A DNA stretch of 64,000 nt from Modestobacter lapidis (GCA_019779905.1 JABAKE010000013.1:1-64000); one strand, 5' to 3'. Shown: positions 28,029-36,438, counted from the stretch's first letter. Notes: a model not told the origin generated them from the sequence alone. Numbers and translations are program-made.

Positions 28029-28105
28029 GCAGCGGCTCATCGGCGGTCGGGGACGGTTCCTGGCCGCGGTGCGATCCGGAGGATCGCAATGTGCACAGCC
28101 CGCAC

Positions 28106-28429
28106 TCACAACCAAGGGAGGGCGAGCACCAGGTCCAGGTCGTCGGGGGCGGCACCCTCGCGGACCAGGCGGTTGGGCTGCCGGTGGCCGCAGACGGTGC
28201 AGCGGTGCACCACCTGCCAGCCCTTGCCCGACTTCTCCACCAGCCCGATCGGCTCCATCTGCCCGCGGCACTCGCTGGCCCGGTCACCGGGCAGTTCGTC
28301 GACGTGCAGCGACCACAGGCACCACGGGCAGTGGTTGCGGTAGTGACCGTCGGTGTTCGCCGGCACCGGGGTGGCGCAGTGGGCGCACGGAAAGGAGGTG
28401 TTCTCCGCCTGACGGGACCGTGCGCCCAC
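28106..28429 (-). CDS. RNHCP domain zinc-binding protein
   Basis: 107 residues from GTG 28427-28429. The name motif is literal: HYRNHCPWCLWSLHVDE near 30-45. Cysteine pairs FPCAHCATP, NHCPWC and HRCTVCGHRQPNRLV suggest two zinc knuckles. RNHCP proteins are small and uncharacterised. The gene is downstream of greA on the same strand with 17 bp between, so it is likely co-transcribed with it. The C-terminal DDLDLVLALPWL is typical of the family end. Confidence 0.85.
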   Translation of the reverse strand: MGARSRQAENTSFPCAHCATPVPANTDGHYRNHCPWCLWSLHVDELPGDRASECRGQMEPIGLVEKSGKGWQVVHRCTVCGHRQPNRLVREGAAPDDLDLVLALPWL

Positions 28430-28446
28430 CTGCCGTGCCCCGCTCG

Positions 28447-28953
28447 TCAGGGGACGAAGGGCTCGACGCCCAGCACCTTCACCGAGATGTCCCGGCCATT
28501 GGGTGCCTGGTACGTCACCGTCTCGCCGGGGGCGGCCCCGACGATCGCCGAACCCAGCGCCGACTCGGGGGAGTAGACCGTCAGCTCCGTGGTGCCGGCG
28601 ATCTCGCGCGAGCCGAGCAGGAACTTCTCGGTGTCGTCCTCGTCGCCCTCGAAGGCGATCGTGATGACCGTGCCGAGCGCGGCGTTCGTCGCCGTCGTGG
28701 GCGGCTCACCGACGCGCGCCTTGCGCAGCAGGTCGGTGAGCTGCCGGATCCGGCCCTCCTGCTTGCCCTGCTCCTCGCGGGCGGCGTGGTACCCGCCGTT
28801 CTCCTTGAGGTCGCCCTCTTCGCGGCGGTCGTTGATCTCCTTGGCCATGGCCGGGCGGTTGGCCACCAGCTGGTCGAGCTCGGCCTTCAGCCGGTCGTGG
28901 GCCGTCTGCGTCAGCCAGACGCCCGGGTCCTGCTCGTCAGTGGGGGTGGACAC
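28447..28953 (-). CDS. greA: Transcription elongation factor GreA
   Basis: 168 residues from GTG 28951-28953 (GGGAG upstream). The N-terminal antiparallel coiled coil has WLTQTAHDRLKAELDQL and the tip acidic region INDRREEGDLKENGGYHAA, which enters the RNA polymerase secondary channel and stimulates cleavage of backtracked RNA. The C-terminal FKBP-like domain (about 90-165) ends ISVKVLGVEP. It is divergent from mca, the same arrangement as Rv1080c and Rv1082 in M. tuberculosis. Confidence 0.96.
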   Translation of the reverse strand: MSTPTDEQDPGVWLTQTAHDRLKAELDQLVANRPAMAKEINDRREEGDLKENGGYHAAREEQGKQEGRIRQLTDLLRKARVGEPPTTATNAALGTVITIAFEGDEDDTEKFLLGSREIAGTTELTVYSPESALGSAIVGAAPGETVTYQAPNGRDISVKVLGVEPFVP

Positions 28954-29132
28954 GATGTGGAGACTCCCGAGTTTCGGATGGCGGCCGTCCGGTGACGGAC
29001 CGCCGTTGTCGAAGCGAGAAAACTAACACCGCGGCGGCCGCCGGTGCAGGTACCGCCCGGGCCGGAGGCGCCCGGCCGGGTGCCCCGGCCGTCCTCCGGC
29101 CGGGGCACCCGCCGGTCCCGGCGCTCGCGGGG

Positions 29133-29138
29133 GACAAT
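29133..29138 (+). promoter_or_regulatory. -10 element GACAAT for mca
   Basis: GACAAT ends 7 nt before GTG 29146. It overlaps the alternative ATG at 29137, which argues that GTG is the true, leaderless start. Confidence 0.5.
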
Positions 29139-29145
29139 GGGCGAC

Positions 29146-30033
29146 GTGACAGAACCGGACCAGTTGCGCCTGCTCGCGGTGCACGCCCATCCCGACGACG
29201 AGTCGAGCAAGGGTGCCGCGACGATGGCCAAGTACGTCGCCGAGGGCGCCCGGGTGCTGGTGGCCACCTGCACCGGCGGAGAGCGCGGCTCGGTGCTCAA
29301 CCCCGCGATGGACCGCCCCGAGGTGTGGGAGCGGTTGCCGCAGCTGCGGATGGAGGAGATGGCCCGGGCGCGGGAGATCCTCGGCGTCGAGCAGGAGTGG
29401 CTCGGCTTCGTCGACTCCGGCCTGCCCGAGGGCGACCCGCTGCCCCCGCTGCCCGAGGGCTGCTTCGCCCTCGTGCCCACCGAGGAGGCCGCGGCGCCGC
29501 TCGTGGAGCTGATCCGCCGCTTCAGGCCGCAGGTGGTGACCACCTACGACGAGCGCGGCGGGTACCCGCACCCCGACCACATCAAGACCCATGAGGTCTC
29601 GGTGTACGCCTTCGAGGCCGCCGGCGACCCGGAGCGCTACCCGGACCTGGGCGAGCCCTGGCAGCCGAGCAAGCTCTACTACCAGATGAGCTTCACACTG
29701 CCGCGCACCAAGGCGCTGCACGAGGCGATCCTGTCGATGGGGCTGGAGTCGCCGTACGCCGAGATGCTGGAGAAGTGGGACCCGGCCAGGGACATCTCCC
29801 ACCGGGTCACCACCCGGGTGCCCTGCGCCGAGTACTTCCCGGTCCGCGATGCAGCACTGATCGCGCACGCCACCCAGATCGACCCGAGCGGGCGGTGGTT
29901 CACCGTGCCGCTGGACATGCAGACGAGGGCCTGGCCGACCGAGGACTACGAGCTGGCGCGCTCGCTGGTCGACTCGACGCTGCCGGAGGACGATCTGTTC
30001 GCCGGCGTCCGCAGCCCGGTGCGTGTCCCGTGA
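29146..30033 (+). CDS. mca: Mycothiol S-conjugate amidase
   Basis: 295 residues. Mca hydrolyses mycothiol S-conjugates to a mercapturic acid for export plus GlcN-Ins, the detoxification branch of mycothiol metabolism. Zinc ligands are in VHAHPDDESSKGA near 12-22 and in GGYPHPDHIKTHEVSV near 140. ATCTGGERGSVLNP and the C-terminal half ISHRVTTRVPCAEYF separate it from the paralogue MshB. Presence implies a mycothiol-using actinobacterium. GTG 29146 is chosen from the hexamer; ATG 29137 would add three residues. Its stop overlaps the next start (GTGA). Confidence 0.93.
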   Translation: MTEPDQLRLLAVHAHPDDESSKGAATMAKYVAEGARVLVATCTGGERGSVLNPAMDRPEVWERLPQLRMEEMARAREILGVEQEWLGFVDSGLPEGDPLPPLPEGCFALVPTEEAAAPLVELIRRFRPQVVTTYDERGGYPHPDHIKTHEVSVYAFEAAGDPERYPDLGEPWQPSKLYYQMSFTLPRTKALHEAILSMGLESPYAEMLEKWDPARDISHRVTTRVPCAEYFPVRDAALIAHATQIDPSGRWFTVPLDMQTRAWPTEDYELARSLVDSTLPEDDLFAGVRSPVRVP

Positions 30034-30380
30034 CCGGCGCACTCATCACCGGTCTCACGGTCCTGGCCGCGCAGCAGGAACAGCTCCCCGAGGACGTGGG
30101 CAAGGCCGGGCCGATCGGTCTGACGTTGATCGTCGCCCTGCTGATCGCCACGATCCTGCTGGTGCGGTCGATGGGCGGGCATCTCAAGAAGCTGCCGAGG
30201 AGCTTCGGGCCCGACGACGAGCCGGTCGAGATCCCCGACACCCCGGCGGAGTTGATCGACGGGCCCCGCCCGGGGGACGAGTTGCTCGACACCCTGCGCC
30301 GGGCGCCGCTGGCCATCGAGCCGCCGCGCCGTCCCCAGGACGGCAACCCCCGGGACGGCGGCCAGGTTCCCGGCTCCTGA
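30030..30380 (+). CDS. Small membrane protein after mca (Rv1083-like position)
   Basis: 116 residues from GTG 30030, coupled to mca by a 4-bp overlap. One transmembrane helix is clear (about 28-46, GPIGLTLIVALLIATILLV), followed by a basic stretch HLKKLPRSF and a Pro/Asp-rich cytoplasmic tail. A small membrane protein occupies the same place after mca in M. tuberculosis (Rv1083). Function is unknown. This is the last gene of the conserved block before the accessory region. Confidence 0.75.
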   Translation: MTGALITGLTVLAAQQEQLPEDVGKAGPIGLTLIVALLIATILLVRSMGGHLKKLPRSFGPDDEPVEIPDTPAELIDGPRPGDELLDTLRRAPLAIEPPRRPQDGNPRDGGQVPGS

Positions 30381-30411
30381 CCGGGGACCGGCCGGGCCGC
30401 CCGCCGGACGG

Positions 30412-30452
30412 CCTGCAGACGCCGAGCGGGGCGCCCGCCCGGCGTCTGCAGG
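30412..30452. terminator. Convergent terminator hairpin
   Basis: CCTGCAGACGCCG (30412-30424) pairs perfectly with CGGCGTCTGCAGG (30440-30452) around a GC-rich loop. It lies between the end of the mca unit and the convergent AMIN-like gene. Confidence 0.85.
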
Positions 30453-30467
30453 GTCCTGCGGTGGGGA

Positions 30468-31055
30468 TCACCAGTGGTGCGCCACGTCGATCACCAGTCG
30501 GGGCCCCTGGTCGGAGAACGGCGTACCCGGCAGGGTGAACACCCGGAAGGGCAGTCGGGCCCGGACGCCGACGCCCAGGGTGGTCTGGCCCTCGAAGGAC
30601 CCGGCCCAGGCGACCTGCCGGAACGTGGTGAACCCGCGGACGTCCACGACCTCCCGGGGGTCGGCGGGCGCGTAGGTGGCGCCGTGCTCGTCGTAGGCCG
30701 GGGCCCCGACGATGATCTGCAGCGCCGCACCGCCCCGGACCGGGACAACGGCTCCGGACCCGTCGGCGATGACCTGGGGCACGTAGCGCACGTCGTACGA
30801 GCCGAACGAGCTGTCCTGGCCGCCCAGATCGATGACCAGGCGGTCGTAGCAGTCGTGCCGGCCGGCACGGACGTCGTTGACCACCTCGCGGTCGGCGAGG
30901 TCGTCGTGCGCCTCGGGGAGCGAGCCCCAGGTGATGCCGCAGTAGGGGGCGGCCGCCGCGGCGGGGCCGGCGGCGCCGACCAGGACCGCGGCGACCGCGG
31001 TGAGGACGACGGAGAGGATGGCGAGGGGACGGCGACGGGGCCGGGGACGGTTCAC
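30468..31055 (-). CDS. Secreted AMIN-like domain protein
   Basis: 195 residues from GTG 31053-31055 with GGAGG five bases upstream. A Tat-like or Sec signal peptide (RPRPRRRPLAILSVVLTAVAAVLVGA...AAAAA, about 1-36) precedes a single all-beta domain of about 155 residues. The features YDRLVIDLGG, YDVRYVPQV, GGAALQIIVGAPA and FRVFTLPGTPFSDQGPRLVIDV match the AMIN-like family of secreted actinobacterial proteins. Two cysteines (PYCGITW and HDCYDR) could form a disulphide. Possible cell-wall binding is an inference from the AMIN relation. Confidence 0.75.
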   Translation of the reverse strand: MNRPRPRRRPLAILSVVLTAVAAVLVGAAGPAAAAAPYCGITWGSLPEAHDDLADREVVNDVRAGRHDCYDRLVIDLGGQDSSFGSYDVRYVPQVIADGSGAVVPVRGGAALQIIVGAPAYDEHGATYAPADPREVVDVRGFTTFRQVAWAGSFEGQTTLGVGVRARLPFRVFTLPGTPFSDQGPRLVIDVAHHW

Positions 31056-31131
31056 GGTTCCTCCAGGTGTGAGGTGAGCCACTGGAAGCGTCCCGCGACA
31101 CGCCGGCCCATTACCAGACCGTGGCTGCCAC

Positions 31132-31163
31132 GACAACCCATGACCTGTGCCGAGTCGGTTGTC
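31132..31163. repeat. Inverted repeat in the 303-bp gap 31056-31358
   Basis: GACAACC (31132-31138) is matched by GGTTGTC (31157-31163), with an additional inner GAC/GTC pair. The site lies about 80 bp upstream of the AMIN-like gene and 195 bp upstream of the small membrane gene at 31359. It may be an operator or a small hairpin; the rest of this gap shows nothing recognisable. Confidence 0.4.
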
Positions 31164-31358
31164 AGATGTCGTCGAAGCACCGGTGCGTCGCGGCGGAGCC
31201 GATCCGCGGCGTTGCCCTCCGCAGTGGACCGGCAGACCGTCGTCCTGGGCCGGTCGACGAGATATCTGGCGAACCGCAGCTTCGGCCCGCAGTCGTCGGG
31301 GTAGCTCAGGCATCAGCCGTGCGGGAACCGGTTCCGGTCGGGGAAAGAGGCACCAGGC

Positions 31359-31727
31359 ATGCGGAGGCAACCCGTGGCAGCCGGGCTGGCCCGGGCGCAC
31401 GGCGCGTTCAACGTGCTGGGTGGGCTGTGGCCGCTGCTGCACATGCGCAGCTTCGAGGTGGTCACCGGGCCGAAGGTCGACCGGTGGCTCGTGCGGACGG
31501 TCGCCGGCCTGATGGTGGCCAACGGCGTGGTGCAGTGGCGGGCCGAGCCGTCGGACGACGGCCTGGCCGGCGCTCGCCGTGTCGGTGTCGGGACGGCGCT
31601 GACGCTCGGGAGCATCGACCTGGTCTACGTGGGCCGGCACCGGATCAGCCGGATGTACCTGGTGGACGCTGTGCTGGAGGCCGGCTGGGTGCTCGCGTGG
31701 GCACGTTCCCTGCGATCGCCCGGCTGA
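31359..31727 (+). CDS. Small membrane protein, unknown
   Basis: 122 residues from ATG 31359 (weak GAAAGAGG nine bases upstream). Four short hydrophobic segments are visible: GAFNVLGGLWPLLHM, LVRTVAGLMVANGVVQW, GVGTALTLGSIDLVYV and YLVDAVLEAGWVLAWA. The pattern resembles small hypothetical membrane proteins of soil actinobacteria, but I recognise no named family. No operon partner is evident. Coding is supported by GC3 bias and absence of a better frame. Confidence 0.6.
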   Translation: MRRQPVAAGLARAHGAFNVLGGLWPLLHMRSFEVVTGPKVDRWLVRTVAGLMVANGVVQWRAEPSDDGLAGARRVGVGTALTLGSIDLVYVGRHRISRMYLVDAVLEAGWVLAWARSLRSPG

Positions 31728-31773
31728 CAGCAGCGGACGTCGCGCTCACCAGGCAGGCGTCGTCGCGCTGCGG

Positions 31774-31962
31774 CTACTCCCGGACGACCCAGACCTCGGC
31801 CGGCCCCTGCGGGGTGTCCTGCATCTGCACGGGCTCGAAGCGCTCGTACACCCCGAACCACCGTGGCCCGTCGTAGACGAGGACCGAGGACGCCAGCATC
31901 TCGGCGACCACGTCATCGACCTCGCCGTGACGCGGGCCGCCCCAGTGGAAGATCAACGACAT
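31774..31962 (-). CDS. Small hypothetical protein
   Basis: 62 residues. The sequence is well-formed, with GPRHGEVDDVVAEML, WFGVYERFEPVQMQDTP and a VWVVRE ending, and resembles short conserved hypotheticals. Independent support for expression is the TACGGT hexamer 6 nt before its ATG on the minus strand. No function can be assigned. Confidence 0.6.
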   Translation of the reverse strand: MSLIFHWGGPRHGEVDDVVAEMLASSVLVYDGPRWFGVYERFEPVQMQDTPQGPAEVWVVRE

Positions 31963-31968
31963 GAGGGG

Positions 31969-31974
31969 ACCGTA
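31969..31974 (-). promoter_or_regulatory. -10 element TACGGT (minus strand) for the 62-aa gene
   Basis: On the minus strand TACGGT ends 6 nt before ATG 31962, the same geometry as at the DUF2252 gene. Confidence 0.5.
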
Positions 31975-32183
31975 GACGAGCCCCCGCGCCGGGGTGCCAC
32001 CGCGGGTTCACCGCCGTGGGCGGCCGGGTCGATCCGGGGGACCGCGGCAGCAGGTGCTGGTCCGGACCGGCGCGCCGCGGTGGTGTCGTCGATGATCGGG
32101 CCCATGCCGGACGCCCAGCGAGCACCTGGCATCGCCGTGCCCGGCACGGCGCGTCGCCGCCCGGCCGGACCCGAGGGCGTGCG

Positions 32184-33104
32184 GTGAGGCTCTCCGATGT
32201 CGCCGGCGAGCTGTACGGGCTGCCTCCTGATGAGTTCACCGCCGCCCGCGACGCCCGACGGAAGGAGGCCCGTGCCGACGGGGACCGCGATCTGGCGCAG
32301 GCGATCGGGAAGCTCCGCAGGCCCTCCGCCGCGGCGTGGGCAGTCAACACGCTCGTGCGGCGGGAGCCCGACGAGCTCCGCCAGCTGGTTGCCCTGGGTG
32401 CCGACCTGCGGGAGGCGCAGCGCACTCTCGAGGGGGAGCAGCTGAAGGAGCTCACCCAGCAGCGCCGGCGGGTGGTGGCGGCCCTGGTACGCCAGGCACG
32501 CACGCTGGCGCAGGAGCTCGGCCGGCCGGTGAGCGACGCGGTCGCCGGTCAGGTCCAGGACACGCTGCGGGCGGCGATGGCCGACGAGGACGCCGGCCGG
32601 GCGACGCTGTCCGGTCGACTGACCTCACCCCTGTCGTACACCGGTGTCGGAACGGCCGACGTGCACGGGGCGGTCGCCGCCCTCCCGGCGGGTGAGCCGG
32701 GTGAGGCCACCTCGGCAGCGGGGCGGGCCGGCGACGAGCGGACGTCGACGCGCGAGCGGCAGCGACGGGCCGCGCAGGAGCAGTTGGCCGGCGCGCGGGA
32801 GGAGCTCGTGGACGCCGAGGCCGCCGCAGCGGAGGCCGAGACGGAGGCCGAGGGGGAGCGGGACCGACTGGACGGGCTCAGCGCTCGGCGGGACCAGCTG
32901 CGTGCCCGGATCGGGGAGCTCGAGGACGAGCTGCGCCGGGCTGAACAGGAGGCCGGTGAGCTGACGGGCGACCTGCGGCAGGGCCAACGGCGCCGGGACG
33001 CCGCGGAGCGCCGCGCGCAGCGCGCCGGCCAGGTCCGGGACCGGGTCCGGGCGCGCGTGGAGCGACTGGAGAGATCCGCCGCCGGACGCCGGACGAAGGG
33101 CTGA
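32184..33104 (+). CDS. Coiled-coil protein, unknown
   Basis: 306 residues from GTG 32184 (GAGGG upstream). The N-terminal 120 residues, with LYGLPPDEFTAARDARRKEAR and LRRPSAAAWAVNTLVRREPDEL, match a recurrent actinobacterial hypothetical motif. The C-terminal half (about 185-305) is a long Glu/Arg/Ala-rich coiled coil. It lies 92 bp upstream of ku on the same strand, which suggests a possible link to DNA repair, but no domain supports that. The N-terminal motif also resembles DNA-packaging-type hypotheticals; function unknown. Confidence 0.7.
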   Translation: MRLSDVAGELYGLPPDEFTAARDARRKEARADGDRDLAQAIGKLRRPSAAAWAVNTLVRREPDELRQLVALGADLREAQRTLEGEQLKELTQQRRRVVAALVRQARTLAQELGRPVSDAVAGQVQDTLRAAMADEDAGRATLSGRLTSPLSYTGVGTADVHGAVAALPAGEPGEATSAAGRAGDERTSTRERQRRAAQEQLAGAREELVDAEAAAAEAETEAEGERDRLDGLSARRDQLRARIGELEDELRRAEQEAGELTGDLRQGQRRRDAAERRAQRAGQVRDRVRARVERLERSAAGRRTKG

Positions 33105-33196
33105 CCTGCCCGGCATCGGCACGACGTCGAACCGGCGGCATGGGGCGTCCCCGCGCGGGTAGGGCGGCTGCACGTCGATGAGAGGAGGCGGTCGTC

Positions 33197-34222
33197 ATGG
33201 CACGAGCCATCTGGACGGGAGCCCTGACCTTCGGGCTGGTCAACGTACCGGTCGGGCTCTACTCCGCCACCGAGGACAAGACGGTGCACTTCAACCAGTT
33301 CGAGCGGGGCACCTCCTCCCGGATCCGCTACAAGCGGATCAACGAGGACACCGGCGACGAGGTCGACTACGACGACATCGTCAAGGGCGAGGACATCGGT
33401 GACGGCCGGTACGTCATCGTCACTCCCGAGGAACTGGAGGAGATCGAACCGGGGCGGTCCCGGATCATCGACATCTCCGACTTCGTCGACGTGGCCGAGA
33501 TCGATCCCATCTACTACCAGAAGACCTACTACCTGGCGCCGCAGAACGACGAGGCCCAGCGTGCGTATGCACTCCTCCTGCAGGCGATGGAACGGGCCGG
33601 CCGAGTGGGTGTGGCCACGTTCGTCATGCGGTCCAAGCAGTACCTGGCCGCGATCCGGCCACAGGGTGAGGTGCTCACGCTGGAGACGATGTTCTTCGCC
33701 GACGAGGTGCGCGACCCGGTCGAGGAGATCGAGCAACTGCCGGTCGGGCACTCCTTCAAGGCCCGCGACCTCGACATGGCGGTGTCGCTGATCGAGTCCA
33801 TGACCACCGGGTGGGACCCCGGCAACTACCGCGACACCTACCGCGACCGGGTCAACGAGCTCATCGAGGCCAAGCGTCGCGGTGAGGAGGTGGTGACCGA
33901 AGGGGGGCCGGCAGGCGAGTCGAACGTCCTCGACCTGATGGATGCGTTGCGCGCTAGCGTCGCAGAGGCCAAGGGCCACCGGCCGGGCAACAGCAAGGAC
34001 GTCGGAAAGCTGACCACCCGCCGGTCCGGCCGGGAAGCGAGCGAGGACCCAGCCGCCCGGGAGCAGGACGGGCCGGACGGCGACCTGGAGCGCATGACGA
34101 AGAAGGACCTCTACGACCTGGCCCAGGGTCTCGACGTCCCCGGGCGGTCCAAGATGACCCGCGAGGAGCTGGCGGAGGCCGTGCGGAGCGCGCGCAGCGC
34201 GGCCGGCAGCAAGGCCTCCTGA
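33197..34222 (+). CDS. ku: Non-homologous end-joining protein Ku, with C-terminal SAP/Rho_N-like extension
   Basis: 341 residues; GAGGAGG upstream of ATG 33197. The Ku core (about 1-255) begins MARAIWTGALTFGLVNVPVGLY and includes YYQKTYYLAPQ and RSKQYLAAIRPQG. Bacterial Ku homodimers ring DNA ends and recruit LigD. Residues about 295-335 (MTKKDLYDLAQGLDVPGRSKMTREELAEAVR) form a SAP/HeH-type helical module that can add DNA binding. No ligD is in the window. The convergent neighbour (34281-34886) carries a similar module. Confidence 0.96.
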   Translation: MARAIWTGALTFGLVNVPVGLYSATEDKTVHFNQFERGTSSRIRYKRINEDTGDEVDYDDIVKGEDIGDGRYVIVTPEELEEIEPGRSRIIDISDFVDVAEIDPIYYQKTYYLAPQNDEAQRAYALLLQAMERAGRVGVATFVMRSKQYLAAIRPQGEVLTLETMFFADEVRDPVEEIEQLPVGHSFKARDLDMAVSLIESMTTGWDPGNYRDTYRDRVNELIEAKRRGEEVVTEGGPAGESNVLDLMDALRASVAEAKGHRPGNSKDVGKLTTRRSGREASEDPAAREQDGPDGDLERMTKKDLYDLAQGLDVPGRSKMTREELAEAVRSARSAAGSKAS

Positions 34223-34280
34223 CCGGGAAGCGAGCGGAGAGCCCAGGTCTGACGCCGGGGGCCGGGTCCGATCAGGCCGC

Positions 34281-34886
34281 TCAGGCGTCCTCGCGGTCCG
34301 GGCTCTCCAGCCGGAAGAAGTTGCTCTGGTTCCCGTCCTTGCGCTCCTCCTGGTACAGGAAGTTGAGCTTGCGGGCGTCGAAGGTGGCGAACCATTCGTC
34401 CCAGCTCACCTGCCGCAGGTTCTCGGAGTCGCCGGCGAAGTCGAAGCGCAGCACGCCGAGGTGGTCGCCGTGCTCGGTGCCGTCGACGGTGGCCGGCACG
34501 CCGTTGCGCTCCTCGGCCCAGTGCCGGATCACCTCGTGGCTCGTCGTGGCGAGGCTGCGGCCCTGGCGTTCCGGGTCCTCGTCCAGCGAGGTCACCTCCT
34601 GGGAGTACTTCAGGGACCGCGACGTCTGGTCTCCGGTGCGCAGGTGCCCGTCATCGGGACCGCGATCGCCGGGGTGTCCCGCCTCGCTCTCTCCGGTGCT
34701 GCCGTCCGAGCCGTCCCGAGCGTCCTCCCGGTACGCCTCCGACATGGCGCTGACGAGTTCCTCCTTCTTCATCGAGGAGGTTCCGCTGATGCCCGCTTCC
34801 CTGGCCTGCTCGCGGAGGTCGTCGACCTTGGTCCCGCGCAGCTCCGTCTCGCTGAGTCCCGGGGTGTTCGGCGTCTCGTTGCTCAC
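34281..34886 (-). CDS. SAP/Rho_N-like domain protein next to ku
   Basis: 201 residues from GTG 34884-34886 with GGAG upstream. The N-terminal module (about 12-50, LRGTKVDDLREQAREAGISG and SSMKKEELVSAM) is a SAP/HeH or Rho-N helical domain like the one at the Ku C-terminus. A Gly/Asp/Ser-rich linker (55-100) follows. The C-terminal domain (about 108-200) has SHEVIRHWAEERNGVPATV, GVLRFDFAG, SWDEWFATFDARKLNFLYQE and NFFRLES. I recall this C-terminal pattern in uncharacterised actinobacterial proteins. The gene is convergent with ku. Confidence 0.7.
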   Translation of the reverse strand: MSNETPNTPGLSETELRGTKVDDLREQAREAGISGTSSMKKEELVSAMSEAYREDARDGSDGSTGESEAGHPGDRGPDDGHLRTGDQTSRSLKYSQEVTSLDEDPERQGRSLATTSHEVIRHWAEERNGVPATVDGTEHGDHLGVLRFDFAGDSENLRQVSWDEWFATFDARKLNFLYQEERKDGNQSNFFRLESPDREDA

Positions 34887-35007
34887 GGTGTTCTCCTTTC
34901 CCGGTGGGCGGTGATGATCACGGCCCTACCCGCCAGTGCCGGACCCACGCGCACGGCGGGGTCCTGGCTCGGCCGCACCGCGGGGGGCTGCCAGCCCGCC
35001 GTCACAG

Positions 35008-35022
35008 GGCCGGCAACCGGCC
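35008..35022. terminator. Short hairpin after the membrane DUF305 gene
   Basis: GGCCGG-CAA-CCGGCC, a 6-bp perfect stem, lies 10 bp beyond the stop of the DUF305 gene on its downstream side. It is a weak terminator candidate. Confidence 0.3.
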
Positions 35023-35031
35023 ATGCCGCGG

Positions 35032-35628
35032 TCAGTCTGGCGGGCAGTCGCGCGCTGCAGCCGCCTCGAAGTCAGGGACGGGTCGGGCCTCGGCCTCCTC
35101 GACCGTGTCGGCGATCCCGTTCTCCGCGATGTCCCCGATCAGCCAGTCCATCTCGTCGATCTCCCGCTGCTGTGCCTCGATGATCTCGACGGCCAGCTGG
35201 CAGACGCGCACGTCGTCGAGCTCGGCCCGCTCGGAGCGGGTGATCGCCATCGAGTGGTGGGGGATCATCGCGCGCATCCAAGCGGTGTCCTGCACGGTGG
35301 TCTGGCTGCGGTCGAGGAAGATCCCGAAACCCAGGAGCAGCAGGCTCGCTGCCACGATGGCGATGTTGGCCTTCATGTTCTTGTACATGTTGGACATCCA
35401 CGCGAGCATGACCAGCCCCATGGCCCCGCCCATGGTGATCGCCATGAAGACGCGGCTCTGGCTGAAGCGGATGTGGCTCCACTCCCAGGTGCTGACGAAC
35501 ATGATCCAGTACATGAGGACGATGGACGTCAGGATCGCGGCCCCGAACCGCAGGTACATCTTCGCCTGGGGCGACATGCCGCCGCCCTGATCGTTCTCGT
35601 TCGCCTCGTCGCTCTTCTTCGTCGCCAT
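35032..35628 (-). CDS. Membrane-anchored DUF305 protein
   Basis: 198 residues from ATG 35626-35628. Three hydrophobic helices occupy about 25-110, then a soluble DUF305 module with WMRAMIPHHSMAITRSERA near 125 and VCQLAVEIIEAQQREIDEMDWLI. The HHS metal-site motif is conserved; DUF305 proteins are ferritin-like helical bundles and include the copper-binding CopM of Synechocystis. The gene is divergent from the DUF6153-like gene, and dyad box A (35810-35833) lies in the shared upstream region. The in-frame upstream ATG at 35676 is less likely because GGAGAT precedes 35628. Confidence 0.85.
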   Translation of the reverse strand: MATKKSDEANENDQGGGMSPQAKMYLRFGAAILTSIVLMYWIMFVSTWEWSHIRFSQSRVFMAITMGGAMGLVMLAWMSNMYKNMKANIAIVAASLLLLGFGIFLDRSQTTVQDTAWMRAMIPHHSMAITRSERAELDDVRVCQLAVEIIEAQQREIDEMDWLIGDIAENGIADTVEEAEARPVPDFEAAAARDCPPD

Positions 35629-35809
35629 GAATCCGATCTCCGTTCTGCGGTTGTCGGGGTGGGAGGAGTCGCGCACGTCGTGGGACTCGCGGCCACGAGA
35701 GCCGCTGGCTGCATCCGGTCACACCGCAGGCGCGTGGCTGCCGTGGTCGGCAGTCCGCGCGGAAGGTCGAGACTTTAGGCAGACGGCGACCTTGTGGAAC
35801 GGCGTCCGC

Positions 35810-35833
35810 ATGCCCGTACGGTTGTCCGGATAA
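35810..35833. promoter_or_regulatory. Dyad box A (ATGCCCG-N10-CGGATAA)
   Basis: A 24-bp site in the 306-bp intergenic region 35629-35934 between divergent DUF305 and DUF6153-like genes. It shares spacing and most positions with boxes B and C, including the spacer GGTTGTC of A and AGTTGTC of C. A TACGGT -10-like hexamer (35817-35822) lies inside it. The remainder of the gap has no recognised feature other than a minus-strand TAAAGT hexamer at 35772-35777. Confidence 0.65.
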
Positions 35834-35934
35834 ACGCGAGTGACTCGGTGCCCTCGTCGGAACCGTCGGAACAGGTACCGTCGTGCCGCCATCGAGCCTG
35901 CAGGCATGCGGGGCAGGTGTGGAGCGGGGGTGTC

Positions 35935-36357
35935 ATGCGAGGGCGGCGGATCTGGGCACTGCTCGTGGTGGCCGCCGTCCTGGCCATGCACGGGGTGCAG
36001 TGCATGAGCGGATCTTTCGGCCCCGCCCACGTGGCTTCCGCCGTCCCTCTCACCGTGCTGGACGGCGGCTCGACCGTGTTCCCCGATGGAACCCCCCACG
36101 TCGCCGCCCTCGGCGCGGATGCGATCACGCCACTCCACCCCGCTCCTGGCGGCCTCCCAGCCCATGGACCCGAGTTCTGGACCATCTGTCTTGCTGTGGT
36201 GTTCGCGGCGTTGGCGCTGGTGAGCGTCGCGTTGCTGTTCCGTGGGCGAGCCGCCCTCGTCGTACGAGGCCCGCCCCGCTCGTTGCATGGGCTCCGGCAG
36301 CGCTACCGGCTGCACCCGGCGCCGGATCTCTCCGCTCTCTGTCTCCTGCGGATCTAG
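35935..36357 (+). CDS. DUF6153-like small membrane/secreted protein
   Basis: 140 residues from ATG 35935. An N-terminal hydrophobic segment (about 5-25, IWALLVVAAVLAMHGVQC) acts as signal anchor, a variable extracytoplasmic stretch follows and a second hydrophobic helix lies near 85-105 (FWTICLAVVFAALALVSVALL). The layout, the LAMHG motif and the position next to DUF305 genes fit DUF6153 proteins, which accompany DUF305 genes in many actinobacteria. Box A is about 100 bp upstream. The rest of the sequence is low in conserved features, so the family name is tentative. Confidence 0.6.
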   Translation: MRGRRIWALLVVAAVLAMHGVQCMSGSFGPAHVASAVPLTVLDGGSTVFPDGTPHVAALGADAITPLHPAPGGLPAHGPEFWTICLAVVFAALALVSVALLFRGRAALVVRGPPRSLHGLRQRYRLHPAPDLSALCLLRI

Positions 36358-36438
36358 GCCGAACGCCCCGACCCCGCCAGCACCTGCTGGACGGGGGGCG
36401 ATCAGGCACGCCCAGACCTCATTGACAGGAGACTCGCA

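Noticed and set aside
31147-31512. A 121-codon plus-strand frame starting in the 31-kb gap
   Set aside because: Arg/Ser/Trp-rich translation that overlaps the better-supported membrane gene at 31359 in another frame.
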